In this document: piece by piece, positions 1 through 6,541 of the stretch
Layout: each line of letters begins with the position of its first letter
How positions within the stretch are numbered: the first letter of the stretch is position 1
DNA from: Candidatus Cloacimonadota bacterium
Lineage (GTDB): Bacteria; Cloacimonadota; Cloacimonadia; Cloacimonadales; Cloacimonadaceae
Reading direction: 5' to 3'
NCBI GenBank assembly: GCA_028703735.1
Contig: JAQVMI010000040.1
Span: 1-10,547, forward strand
DNA length: 10,547 nucleotides
The notes under the pieces: generated by a model
Seen by the model: the letters and a program-made list of their open reading frames with translations, nothing else
Database searches by the model: none
What the model was told of the DNA's origin: nothing
Program-made: the position numbers and the translations under genes

Positions 1-276
1 CTTAGAAGCAGCACCACTCCTGATATAGGTGCCGATGAAGGCGATTTTGTGCCAGTTGTCACCGGTTTAACTGCACCACAGGTTAGCATTTCCCTGGTGC
101 AAGAACAATTGATCCTAAGCTGGGAACCTGTGCCCAATGCCACCTTCTACAAGGTGTTATACTCGTTAACTCCGGATGATTGGAACTATAATACCTACCA
201 CACCACATCAGCTAACCAATATATCTCTGTACCAGGGCTGTCCACCTTTTTTTTCCGGGTTATAGCCTGTAGATAG
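1..276 (+). CDS. C-terminal part of a secreted beta-helix-type protein with a fibronectin-III-like domain (5' partial)
   Basis: The frame is open from the first base of the window to a TAG at 274-276, so the start lies upstream; the GTG at 49 is probably an internal valine. The visible 91 residues begin with a stretch containing DIGADE. From general knowledge, a D-I-G-A-x-E motif commonly closes right-handed parallel beta-helix (choice-of-anchor-Q-like) regions of secreted proteins. It is followed by a roughly 65-residue beta-rich module with the hallmarks of fibronectin type III: a hydrophobic strand, LSWEPVPNATFYKVLYS, and a final strand ending FRVIACR. That W...A..Y.V pattern is seen directly; the beta-helix is inferred from one short motif. 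The protein is probably exported or surface-associated, but no signal peptide can be checked. No clear terminator follows the stop. The specific function is unknown. Confidence 0.7.
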   Translation, partial: LRSSTTPDIGADEGDFVPVVTGLTAPQVSISLVQEQLILSWEPVPNATFYKVLYSLTPDDWNYNTYHTTSANQYISVPGLSTFFFRVIACR

Positions 277-413
277 TACCGGTAAAGTGAAGTGATCAAG
301 TTGTCTCACATGTTTTGCAAAAAAAGGCACATTACAAGTCACTAAAAGGTGACAGTTTACAATGCCCTAACAAGCTATTGTCTTTATAGATACGGGATCA
401 ATAATTTTTTTGC

Positions 414-442
414 TTGACAAAAAAGCGGGGTTCTAAGCTAAT
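414..442 (+). promoter_or_regulatory. Sigma-70-type promoter of tRNA-Phe
   Basis: A perfect -35 hexamer TTGACA (414-419) is separated by 17 bp from a -10-like GCTAAT (437-442, 4 of 6 matches). The predicted start point near 449 lies about 5 nt before the mature tRNA. An A/T-rich run (ATAATTTTTTT, 401-411) directly upstream resembles an UP element, as is common for stable RNA promoters. Seen in sequence; activity is inferred. Confidence 0.6.
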
Positions 443-453
443 GTTACGATCTT

Positions 454-529
454 GGCGAGATAGCTCAGCCGGTAGAGCAGAGGCCTGAAAAGCCTTGTGT
501 CCCCAGTTCGATTCTGGGTTTCGCCACCA
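454..529 (+). tRNA. tRNA-Phe (anticodon GAA)
   Basis: A complete 76-nt cloverleaf can be folded by hand. The acceptor stem GGCGAGA pairs with TTTCGCC (one G-U). The D stem is GCTC/GAGC with loop AGCCGGTA. The anticodon stem GAGGC/GCCTT encloses the loop CTGAAAA, giving anticodon GAA at 487-489 for phenylalanine. A five-base variable region follows, then the T stem CCCAG/CTGGG with loop TTCGATT and a discriminator A. The 3' CCA is genome-encoded (527-529). The gene stands alone, with its own promoter upstream and a terminator immediately downstream, so it appears to be a monocistronic unit. Confidence 0.97.
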
Positions 530-535
530 TACTAT

Positions 536-569
536 AAGAGGGCATACCTTAGGGATGTCCTCTTGTTTT
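536..569 (+). terminator. Intrinsic terminator of the tRNA-Phe gene
   Basis: A stem of about 12 pairs is formed by 536-548 (AAGAGGGCATACC) and 552-564 (GGGATGTCCTCTT), with one G-U pair, one internal A-G mismatch and a three-base TTA loop. It is followed by TGTTTTA, a short U-tract. It begins 7 nt after the encoded CCA, as expected for a stand-alone tRNA unit. Confidence 0.8.
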
Positions 570-629
570 ATATGTGGCAGAATATCTACAAAATTACCTT
601 TTCTCAGATGAGTACACCCAAATTTGCTC

Positions 630-657
630 TTTACAGATTATGCCTTTCAGATATTGT
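630..657 (+). promoter_or_regulatory. Possible promoter of the response regulator gene
   Basis: TTTACA (630-635, 5 of 6 matches to the -35 consensus) lies 16 bp from TATTGT (652-657, 4 of 6 matches to -10). It sits between the tRNA terminator and the response regulator, where a new promoter is needed, and would give a leader of about 60 nt. The match is only moderate, so this is tentative. Confidence 0.35.
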
Positions 658-712
658 TACCTCATATTAGTCCATAAAAAGCAGGGTAACTTAACTTGCA
701 ATTGAGTAAATG

Positions 713-717
713 AAGGA
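713..717 (+). promoter_or_regulatory. Ribosome binding site of the response regulator
   Basis: AAGGA lies six bases before the ATG at 724. It supports that start codon, which also matches the normal N-terminus of receiver domains. Confidence 0.75.
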
Positions 718-723
718 TAAAGA

Positions 724-1092
724 ATGGCTAAAATATTAGTAATAGAAGACGATAGCAGCTTTCGGAATGTTCTGGTGCAGATGCTTTCCCGGGCAGGTTA
801 CGAAGTTCGGCAAGCTGGAGACGGTACTACTGCCTTGCAAGAATGTGCAGATTTTAATCCTGATTTGGTGCTTACAGATATAATAATGCCCGATAAAGAA
901 GGCTTGGAGACAATTCAAGAGTTATTGACCACTCATCCCCAACTAAAGATTATTGCCATGAGCGGGGGAGGCAAGTTTGGTCCGGATAGCTATTTGCCTC
1001 TGGCTCAAAAATTGGGGGCTAAGGCTACTTTACAAAAACCCTTTATGAGGGAAGAACTGATTAATACAATAGAGGGTGTGCTTAAACAATAG
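724..1092 (+). CDS. Single-domain response regulator (CheY-like receiver)
   Basis: This 122-residue protein is a stand-alone receiver domain with no attached output domain. The acidic pocket is E8-D9-D10, the phospho-accepting aspartate is D52 in TDIIMP, the switch serine is S80 in IIAMSGGG, and the conserved lysine is K105 in LQKPF. All residues needed for phosphoryl transfer are therefore present. From family knowledge, such proteins accept phosphate from a histidine kinase and act by protein-protein contact, for example as a relay or on a motility or enzyme target. The SGGG...LA..LGA...L.KPF pattern is a common variant of the family. No kinase is encoded nearby, so the partner is unknown. 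The ATG is supported by an AAGGA six bases upstream. The 3' end overlaps the convergent glycosyltransferase gene by 11 bp. Confidence 0.93.
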   Translation: MAKILVIEDDSSFRNVLVQMLSRAGYEVRQAGDGTTALQECADFNPDLVLTDIIMPDKEGLETIQELLTTHPQLKIIAMSGGGKFGPDSYLPLAQKLGAKATLQKPFMREELINTIEGVLKQ

Positions 1093-2254
1093 TGCAGCAT
1101 TGCTGGTAAATATCACCAATCATTTTGCTAACCACAGGTTCGCTGAATCGGGATATGCAATCTTTACGGATAGCTTCTGCAGAGTATTTATCGTAGGTTT
1201 CTGCCATAGTATTAATAGCGCTTGATAGTGCTTTTGGATTGGCTTTGCTTACCAAAATGCCGTTGAGAGGGCTTAAGATATCGGCTGGACCACCACAGTT
1301 TGTGGCTATAACAGGCTTTCCACATGCCAGAGCTTCTATTATTACCATGCTAAAAGATTCTATCCTACTGGGCATAACAAAGCAATCGCATTGCTGATAT
1401 TGCAGCAGTGATTGGGCAGGATTCAAATTCCCCAAAAGTGTAATCCAATTCTGCAACTGCATGCTATCAATCTTCCTTTGTAAAGGCTTTCTTAGTGAGC
1501 CATCTCCACCCCAATATAGCTTGAAGCGAATACCGGCTTGTTTTGCCATGTTTACTGCCTCCAGTAAATCCCAAATTCCCTTCGAGGCAGTGAGTGCAGA
1601 AAGGGAGAAAAGCCTAAAGCACTCGTTTTTGCTATGCTCTTCTGATGGCAGGTAAAAATCTGTATCAACCATATTTGGGATTACTTTGGCTGTAACCCCA
1701 GTCTCGTTATGGATTTCATTTGCAAGGTGTGTGCTAACAGCAAGAACATGATTAGCAGCCATCAAGGGTTTGGACACAATATCCAATAAAACACCATCGA
1801 GAAGATACTCCTTGAAGGGAAAGGGACCGCTATGCTCTGTAATCACAAATGGAATGTTATATTTCCTGCTTAGTTTCCAGGCGATGTATCCTGCAGGAAA
1901 AGTAACCTGAGCATGAATCAAATCCGGCTTATCCTTCAGTTCAAGTTTGTTTATCAAGGAATCAATATTTCCATTCTGTAATCTGCTTGTCCAGCTAAGA
2001 TGTGGTAAGCTAATTTCTATAAGGTTTTGGCAAATAGCATTATATCCAGCTTTAGAGCTTTTATAACGCAGGTATTTTTTCAGGCTAAGAATTGGTTTGC
2101 GAAGCTGAATTTGGAATTCGTTCTGCCCCCAATTTAGCAAAGTGATTTCTGCTATGCCTTGCTTTGCCAATGCTTTGGCTTGTTCAACAAAGAACTTTCC
2201 TGCATAGGGGTTTTCAGAATATGGATACCAGGATGGGATAAACAGGATTTTCAT
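1082..2254 (-). CDS. GT4-family (GT-B fold) glycosyltransferase
   Basis: This 390-residue protein has the two-domain layout of retaining GT-B enzymes of the GT4 type. The N-terminus MKILFIPSWYP with a glycine-containing loop (PYAGKFF, 16-22) is typical of the acceptor-side domain. ITEHSGPF (138-145) and VIPNMVDTDFY (191-201) mark the interdomain region. The C-terminal domain carries the nucleotide-sugar E-x7-E motif as E299 and E307 in ESFSMVIIEALACGKPVIA, followed by NCGGPADIL. Such enzymes transfer a sugar from an activated donor to a growing lipid-linked glycan at the cytoplasmic membrane face; donor and acceptor cannot be read from sequence. It is the last gene of the operon, and its ATG overlaps the stop of the preceding glycosyltransferase by 4 nt (ATGA, 2251-2254). 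No strong ribosome binding site is seen, consistent with translational coupling. Confidence 0.93.
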   Translation of the reverse strand: MKILFIPSWYPYSENPYAGKFFVEQAKALAKQGIAEITLLNWGQNEFQIQLRKPILSLKKYLRYKSSKAGYNAICQNLIEISLPHLSWTSRLQNGNIDSLINKLELKDKPDLIHAQVTFPAGYIAWKLSRKYNIPFVITEHSGPFPFKEYLLDGVLLDIVSKPLMAANHVLAVSTHLANEIHNETGVTAKVIPNMVDTDFYLPSEEHSKNECFRLFSLSALTASKGIWDLLEAVNMAKQAGIRFKLYWGGDGSLRKPLQRKIDSMQLQNWITLLGNLNPAQSLLQYQQCDCFVMPSRIESFSMVIIEALACGKPVIATNCGGPADILSPLNGILVSKANPKALSSAINTMAETYDKYSAEAIRKDCISRFSEPVVSKMIGDIYQQCCTIV

Positions 2255-3618
2255 TTAAGCTTCTCTATTGCGGAATCCAGAACTCTTGCCAGTTTTGCAG
2301 TTAAAGCTCTTCGTTCAAAACTGCTTACATAAGCCCAATCGGTTTCTAATGCAAGCTTTCCTGTTTGCCATTGTTGAAGCAATTCTGCTATTACAAATTT
2401 TATCGCTGCGATAGAGGCAGAATTAGCAATAAAACTGCAATGGCATTTCTTTAGAATATCTGCTCCCGCACTGGGTATAGCAACCAAAGCAAGAATTGGA
2501 ACGCCACTTCGCAGGTATTCAAACAGCTTGGAATGGCTATCCATATCGGCACCGGGACCAGGAGGGGAAAAAAGCAACAGAGCATCAGCAGCACATATCT
2601 TGGCAATGCTTTCGTGATGAGGCAGATAGCCATGAATTTGAACCATGGTGTTAATGATGGGATTGTTTACAAATTTGCCTAATACGAAATGGGGATTGTT
2701 TTTACCATAGATATCTATCATCAGGCTATCTTGCTTTATCTTGTTTTCAGTTACTAACTGATGTAAAGCTTCCCATAGAATATCAGGCTGAAATCTATCG
2801 TAAAAAGAACCGGTGAATACGAGATGCATAGGCTTGCACAAAGACGGCACGGAAGATTCATCTCTTGTTAAGCCTTGCTTTGCAGTATTGCTTAGGGTAG
2901 GTAATTCCTGTTCGTAACTATCTTTCAATGAAGCCATTATATCGGTAAAATCATCTTCGTCGTAACCATTTGTGATAGCGGTAAAAGTGCTTGCTGCAAG
3001 CTCTGGATAGCTGTGGCTTAATTTGTTTGCCATAAATTGATTAACCACTACAACAGCCTTTGCTTGCGTAATAACCTTTTTCTCCCAGGATTTTTCATTG
3101 GCAGAAATCCTTTTTGATAAAGGCGCATCCAATCTACCTACTCCCATAGTCCACATATCTCTGAAATCTACCACATAAGGGACATGGTAGTGTTTTTTAA
3201 TGTATTGTCCTAAGAATAAAGGGGAATAAGGGGGTGCTGTGATCAGCACAAGATCTATGGTATGTTGTTTAAAAATCTGTTTTATTGTTTTTTTGGCGAA
3301 GGGTAACCAAAGCAGCTCCGGATCGGGCAAAATTAGTTTTCGGGTGATAAAATTTACTATGCTATGAAGATGTAAACCCCATAGCACTTTGAAAATCCAA
3401 CGCAGATCAGGAGAAAAACTATTGTAAACAATGGTGTTGCGGGCTTCATCATCACAAAGCGAATAGTCTTTGGGTTGTTTCAAATAGCGGTGATCAGCCA
3501 TAAGAACAATAGGTTGCCATCCAGATAATGGCAGGTTCTTGGTGAATTTTAAGCTGCGCTGAACTCCAGAACCTCCTACAGGAGGAAAGAAATAAGAGAT
3601 ATAAAGCAATTTCTTCAT
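2251..3618 (-). CDS. GT4-like glycosyltransferase (KLFEYL type)
   Basis: This 455-residue protein starts MKKLLYISYFFPPVGGSGVQR, a typical N-terminus of GT4-like enzymes with a glycine-rich loop (15-18). DFRDMW (151-156) and NGYDEDDF (217-224) are conserved landmarks of the N-terminal domain and hinge. LVFTGSFYDRF (266-276) opens the donor-binding domain, and HSKLFEYLRSGVPILAL (362-378) is its signature. The usual E-x7-E motif appears here as D360 and E368, a substitution seen by eye. The segment at about 225-264 is a longer, low-conservation linker between the two domains. It probably adds a sugar to the same glycan as its neighbours; substrate unknown. It overlaps both neighbours by 4 nt (ATGA), so it depends on upstream translation; no good Shine-Dalgarno precedes its ATG. 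Confidence 0.9.
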   Translation of the reverse strand: MKKLLYISYFFPPVGGSGVQRSLKFTKNLPLSGWQPIVLMADHRYLKQPKDYSLCDDEARNTIVYNSFSPDLRWIFKVLWGLHLHSIVNFITRKLILPDPELLWLPFAKKTIKQIFKQHTIDLVLITAPPYSPLFLGQYIKKHYHVPYVVDFRDMWTMGVGRLDAPLSKRISANEKSWEKKVITQAKAVVVVNQFMANKLSHSYPELAASTFTAITNGYDEDDFTDIMASLKDSYEQELPTLSNTAKQGLTRDESSVPSLCKPMHLVFTGSFYDRFQPDILWEALHQLVTENKIKQDSLMIDIYGKNNPHFVLGKFVNNPIINTMVQIHGYLPHHESIAKICAADALLLFSPPGPGADMDSHSKLFEYLRSGVPILALVAIPSAGADILKKCHCSFIANSASIAAIKFVIAELLQQWQTGKLALETDWAYVSSFERRALTAKLARVLDSAIEKLK

Positions 3619-5078
3619 CGCTTAAACCGGGATTGTGCGCTTTTAAGTAAATCTTGTATTAAAGCTATGTCACAGCTTAGGATAGCTCCCAGCCATCTTC
3701 CTAAAAAGAAATATAGAACTATAAACAAAGCACCACCGGTTAACATACTTAGTAAACCTGGCTGCATGTAAGAAATTAGGGGCAGACATGCAAGGGCAGA
3801 AAGTGCTGTAGCAATAAAGGTGCGGAAAACCTTGTTTATGGGGAAAAACTCTCTTAAGCTTAGGTGCAATAATCCTTTCATTAACACAAGATAAAATATC
3901 ACCGAAAGCCAGGTAACAATCACCGTAGCAAAAGCTGCTCCTTTCATTCCCCAAATCCGGATAAACATGTAGTTCAATATCGCATTTAAAAGTAGAGTAA
4001 AGATAGCATTAGCCATTATTACCTTAGTTTTGCCAAAAGCTTGGAATACAATGCCATAGGTGGCAATCCTTAAGGGTAGAATACACAGATAAATCTTAAA
4101 AAACAATGCTGCTTCTGCATAAATTGCTCCATACAGAAACACCACCATTGGCTCTGCAAAAAGGAAGAAAACTGCGGCAATAGGAAATACTATAAGTGCA
4201 TTTTTGCGAACAGCTCCCCTATACAGCTCTCCCATCAATTGAGGTTCTCTGCTGCTAAGATGGGGTAGAAGAATGGAATTTACCGAATTTGCCAAAATCC
4301 CTATTAAGGGCAGTTCCATAGCTCCAATAGAGAAGATGGCGAATTGAGCCGGACTGAAGAATCCGGATATCATAAACTTGTCCAATTGCACACTAAGCAT
4401 CCCTATTATGGATGAAACACCTAAGGGAATGCTATAGGCAAGTTGTTTTCTGAACCCCACAAAATCAAATGCTACTTTCTGCGCCTGGAACTTCCATAGA
4501 TGCACTCTTGCATATATCCATTGAAGCATTGCGGATATTATAACTGCGAAAACAATCATTTGTAGATTTCGGGTGAAGAACGCCACTCCAAGAATCAAGA
4601 TAAAATCGGCAGTTATGGAAAATAGTGTGAAACGTGCTGCATCCAATGGTCGCTTTAAGCCAAGCATAATAGAGCTGTAAAGCTGAGTGATAAAGATGAA
4701 AATGGGATAGATTGCATAAAAAATCAGGAGTGATTCCAAAGAGGGATTATTGAACTTTGTGGCTATGAAACCCCGTAACAAATAGATCGATAAAGAAAAT
4801 ACCAAGCCCAATAGTGATACTATGCTTAAGGTTCGTTTTATTATCTGGCTTTGTTCGGAGGCTGATTTGCTTTGGGGCAAAAAGTATAATAAACTTTGGG
4901 GGATTCCTAAAAGCAAGAGAGTGGAGAAAGTGCTGTAAATCAGGAACAGCTGTCTGTAGCTGCCCAATTCTGCAGGAAGAATTAGCCTGGCAAGTGCTAT
5001 GCCGATTATGCTTTTTACAAAGAAACGGAAGAATTCCGTTGCCGAAAGAATCCCTGCCTGCTTAGAAAGATCACTCAT
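3615..5078 (-). CDS. Polysaccharide flippase, Wzx/MOP-superfamily membrane protein
   Basis: This 487-residue, strongly hydrophobic protein shows about 12-14 predicted membrane helices spread from residue 10 to 470, the usual size and layout of Wzx-type flippases. The N-terminal pattern of a first helix, then ALARLILPAELGSYRQL (28-44), matches polysaccharide biosynthesis proteins of the MOP superfamily. LDKFMISGFFSPAQFAIFS (232-250) and IWGMKGAAFATVI (375-387) are further family-like landmarks. Such proteins move undecaprenyl-linked sugar units from the cytoplasmic to the periplasmic face of the inner membrane. It lies between a secreted glycan-active protein and two glycosyltransferases, which agrees with that role. 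It overlaps both neighbours by 4 nt (ATGA). It could also carry a teichuronic or O-antigen-like unit; the cargo is not readable. Confidence 0.9.
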   Translation of the reverse strand: MSDLSKQAGILSATEFFRFFVKSIIGIALARLILPAELGSYRQLFLIYSTFSTLLLLGIPQSLLYFLPQSKSASEQSQIIKRTLSIVSLLGLVFSLSIYLLRGFIATKFNNPSLESLLIFYAIYPIFIFITQLYSSIMLGLKRPLDAARFTLFSITADFILILGVAFFTRNLQMIVFAVIISAMLQWIYARVHLWKFQAQKVAFDFVGFRKQLAYSIPLGVSSIIGMLSVQLDKFMISGFFSPAQFAIFSIGAMELPLIGILANSVNSILLPHLSSREPQLMGELYRGAVRKNALIVFPIAAVFFLFAEPMVVFLYGAIYAEAALFFKIYLCILPLRIATYGIVFQAFGKTKVIMANAIFTLLLNAILNYMFIRIWGMKGAAFATVIVTWLSVIFYLVLMKGLLHLSLREFFPINKVFRTFIATALSALACLPLISYMQPGLLSMLTGGALFIVLYFFLGRWLGAILSCDIALIQDLLKSAQSRFKR

Positions 5079-6541
5079 GGGTTTATTGAAGATTCCACAT
5101 CTATGGGAATAAAGTAATTAAAATCTGCCTCATCCTGATACAAATATACCATGTATGATCCCGAACCTACAAATTTGGAATTCACTCCATCATCAGTTTT
5201 TAGCCATCCATCCCAATAATCGCGGTTTTCACCCTGTTTATAGAAACGAGTTACAGAATATTTGTAATCTGCATCGGAAATCTCCCAGCTCCAATATCCC
5301 TGGGTTGGAATTGTAATATCAATCTGGAATTCGTTACCACTGTTTACAAGCTTAAAATCTACCATGGCAGACATCGTGGAATCGGATTCTGGGCTTTGCT
5401 GATATGCAGTATCGCTATAACATAGTTGTTTCAAATCTGCCCAGGCGTTGCCAATTTTTAGCCCTGCATAACTGAATAGGGCTGTTCCCGCAAAACCAAG
5501 TTCCCGCGTAAGATCGATGCGCTTTTTTACATCTGCCACAGTGTATCTGCTGCCACTATTCAGTGATATGGATCTGCCATTATCATCCCAGGCTCTTAGC
5601 CCTACAACGATGCTCTTGTCTTTTCCCAGCAGCTTCATTTGCTGAACCTGTTTTTTATGCTTTTCGAAGTGCACATTATAAGCCATGGGGTAGATGCGGT
5701 CAATATAGCCATCACGCAACCAAGTTTGCCATTCCTGAGCATAAGCCACATTGGCATCTGCAATATCGGCAAACACTGCGGCACTGATAATCAGGCGGGG
5801 ATTAATTGTCTTTAACTGGTGATAGGTTCTTTCTACAAATGTATTCACCTGCATTATGCGCCACTCGTTGAAAGTAATCTCTGCCTGATTCTCGCAAAAT
5901 TCTTTGTAGCGTTGCAGCGAAACTGGATGATAGCCCATGTTGGATTCGGGATATCGGATATAATCCAAATGAAAGCCATCCAGATCTGGGTAACCAGCAC
6001 AGATATTGCTGAAAACATTTAGCAGGTAATCCTGAGCTTCCGGAATTCCCGGATCTATAAAATTGCCAAACTGTCGCGAAGTGGACATCTGTCTTCCGCT
6101 GGAATCACGCGTTAGCCAATCAGGATGATTTTGGTAAATGTAATTCTTCTTAATCAGCTTTTGATCCAAGGGGGTAGCATTAAACACAATTACCCATGCA
6201 TGAACATATAAGCCGGCAGCATGTGCTTTATCCAGAGCATAAGCCAGGGGATCAAAGCCTGGCTGTTTTATTACATGACACTGGGGCTCAGGATTGGGAT
6301 ATTTGGCTGCACCACGCTGTGTATCGTAAAGTGCATCAGCACGATAGCGAACTTCAACAAGTAATTCGTTTTGGTTGTTATCCAAGGCAGTTTGGATTAG
6401 TTCATCAATAGCTTCTGGTGTGTTTATGTCCCAAGGCATAGCCCACACGGAACGGATTTCTGTAGAATGCGGTGTCAGGAATTCCTGTGCATAAAGGCAA
6501 ACGGACGTAACAGCGAAGAGAATTACCAGATAAAGCTTCAA
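5075..6541 (-). CDS. Secreted glycoside hydrolase-like protein, GHL10/DUF187 family
   Basis: This 488-residue protein begins with a signal peptide (MKLYLVILFAVTSVCLYAQ, probable cleavage after AQ at 18-19), so it acts in the periplasm or outside. Residues 28-370 match a GHL10 (Pfam DUF187) TIM barrel: EIRSVWAMPWD (28-38), LYVHAWVIVFN (111-121), DGFHLDYIRYP (188-198) and RIYPMAYN (282-289). Acidic residues D188 and D193 in the third motif are candidates for the active centre. Residues from about 395 to 480 form a separate beta-rich C-terminal module. From family knowledge, the E. coli relative DigH (YddW) cleaves denuded peptidoglycan strands; here the substrate could instead be the operon's own glycan. 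The start codon is TTG, overlapping the xseA stop (TTGA). It is chosen because a GGAGG lies 7 nt upstream and because the next in-frame methionine (M35) would remove the signal peptide. Confidence 0.88.
   Translation of the reverse strand: MKLYLVILFAVTSVCLYAQEFLTPHSTEIRSVWAMPWDINTPEAIDELIQTALDNNQNELLVEVRYRADALYDTQRGAAKYPNPEPQCHVIKQPGFDPLAYALDKAHAAGLYVHAWVIVFNATPLDQKLIKKNYIYQNHPDWLTRDSSGRQMSTSRQFGNFIDPGIPEAQDYLLNVFSNICAGYPDLDGFHLDYIRYPESNMGYHPVSLQRYKEFCENQAEITFNEWRIMQVNTFVERTYHQLKTINPRLIISAAVFADIADANVAYAQEWQTWLRDGYIDRIYPMAYNVHFEKHKKQVQQMKLLGKDKSIVVGLRAWDDNGRSISLNSGSRYTVADVKKRIDLTRELGFAGTALFSYAGLKIGNAWADLKQLCYSDTAYQQSPESDSTMSAMVDFKLVNSGNEFQIDITIPTQGYWSWEISDADYKYSVTRFYKQGENRDYWDGWLKTDDGVNSKFVGSGSYMVYLYQDEADFNYFIPIDVESSINP

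Noticed and set aside
310..353. T-rich run on the minus strand after the GTCAC/GTGAC repeat as a minus-strand terminator
   Set aside because: The stem has only five pairs, the T-run lies 12 nt beyond it, and no minus-strand gene ends here.
454..529. tRNA-Phe as an attachment site for an integrated element
   Set aside because: tRNA genes are frequent integration sites, but there is no integrase, no duplicated tRNA 3' end and no mobile-element gene in the window.
3670..3954. Open frame of 94 codons on the minus strand within the flippase gene
   Set aside because: It lies in another frame of a clear membrane protein and its sequence shows no family features.
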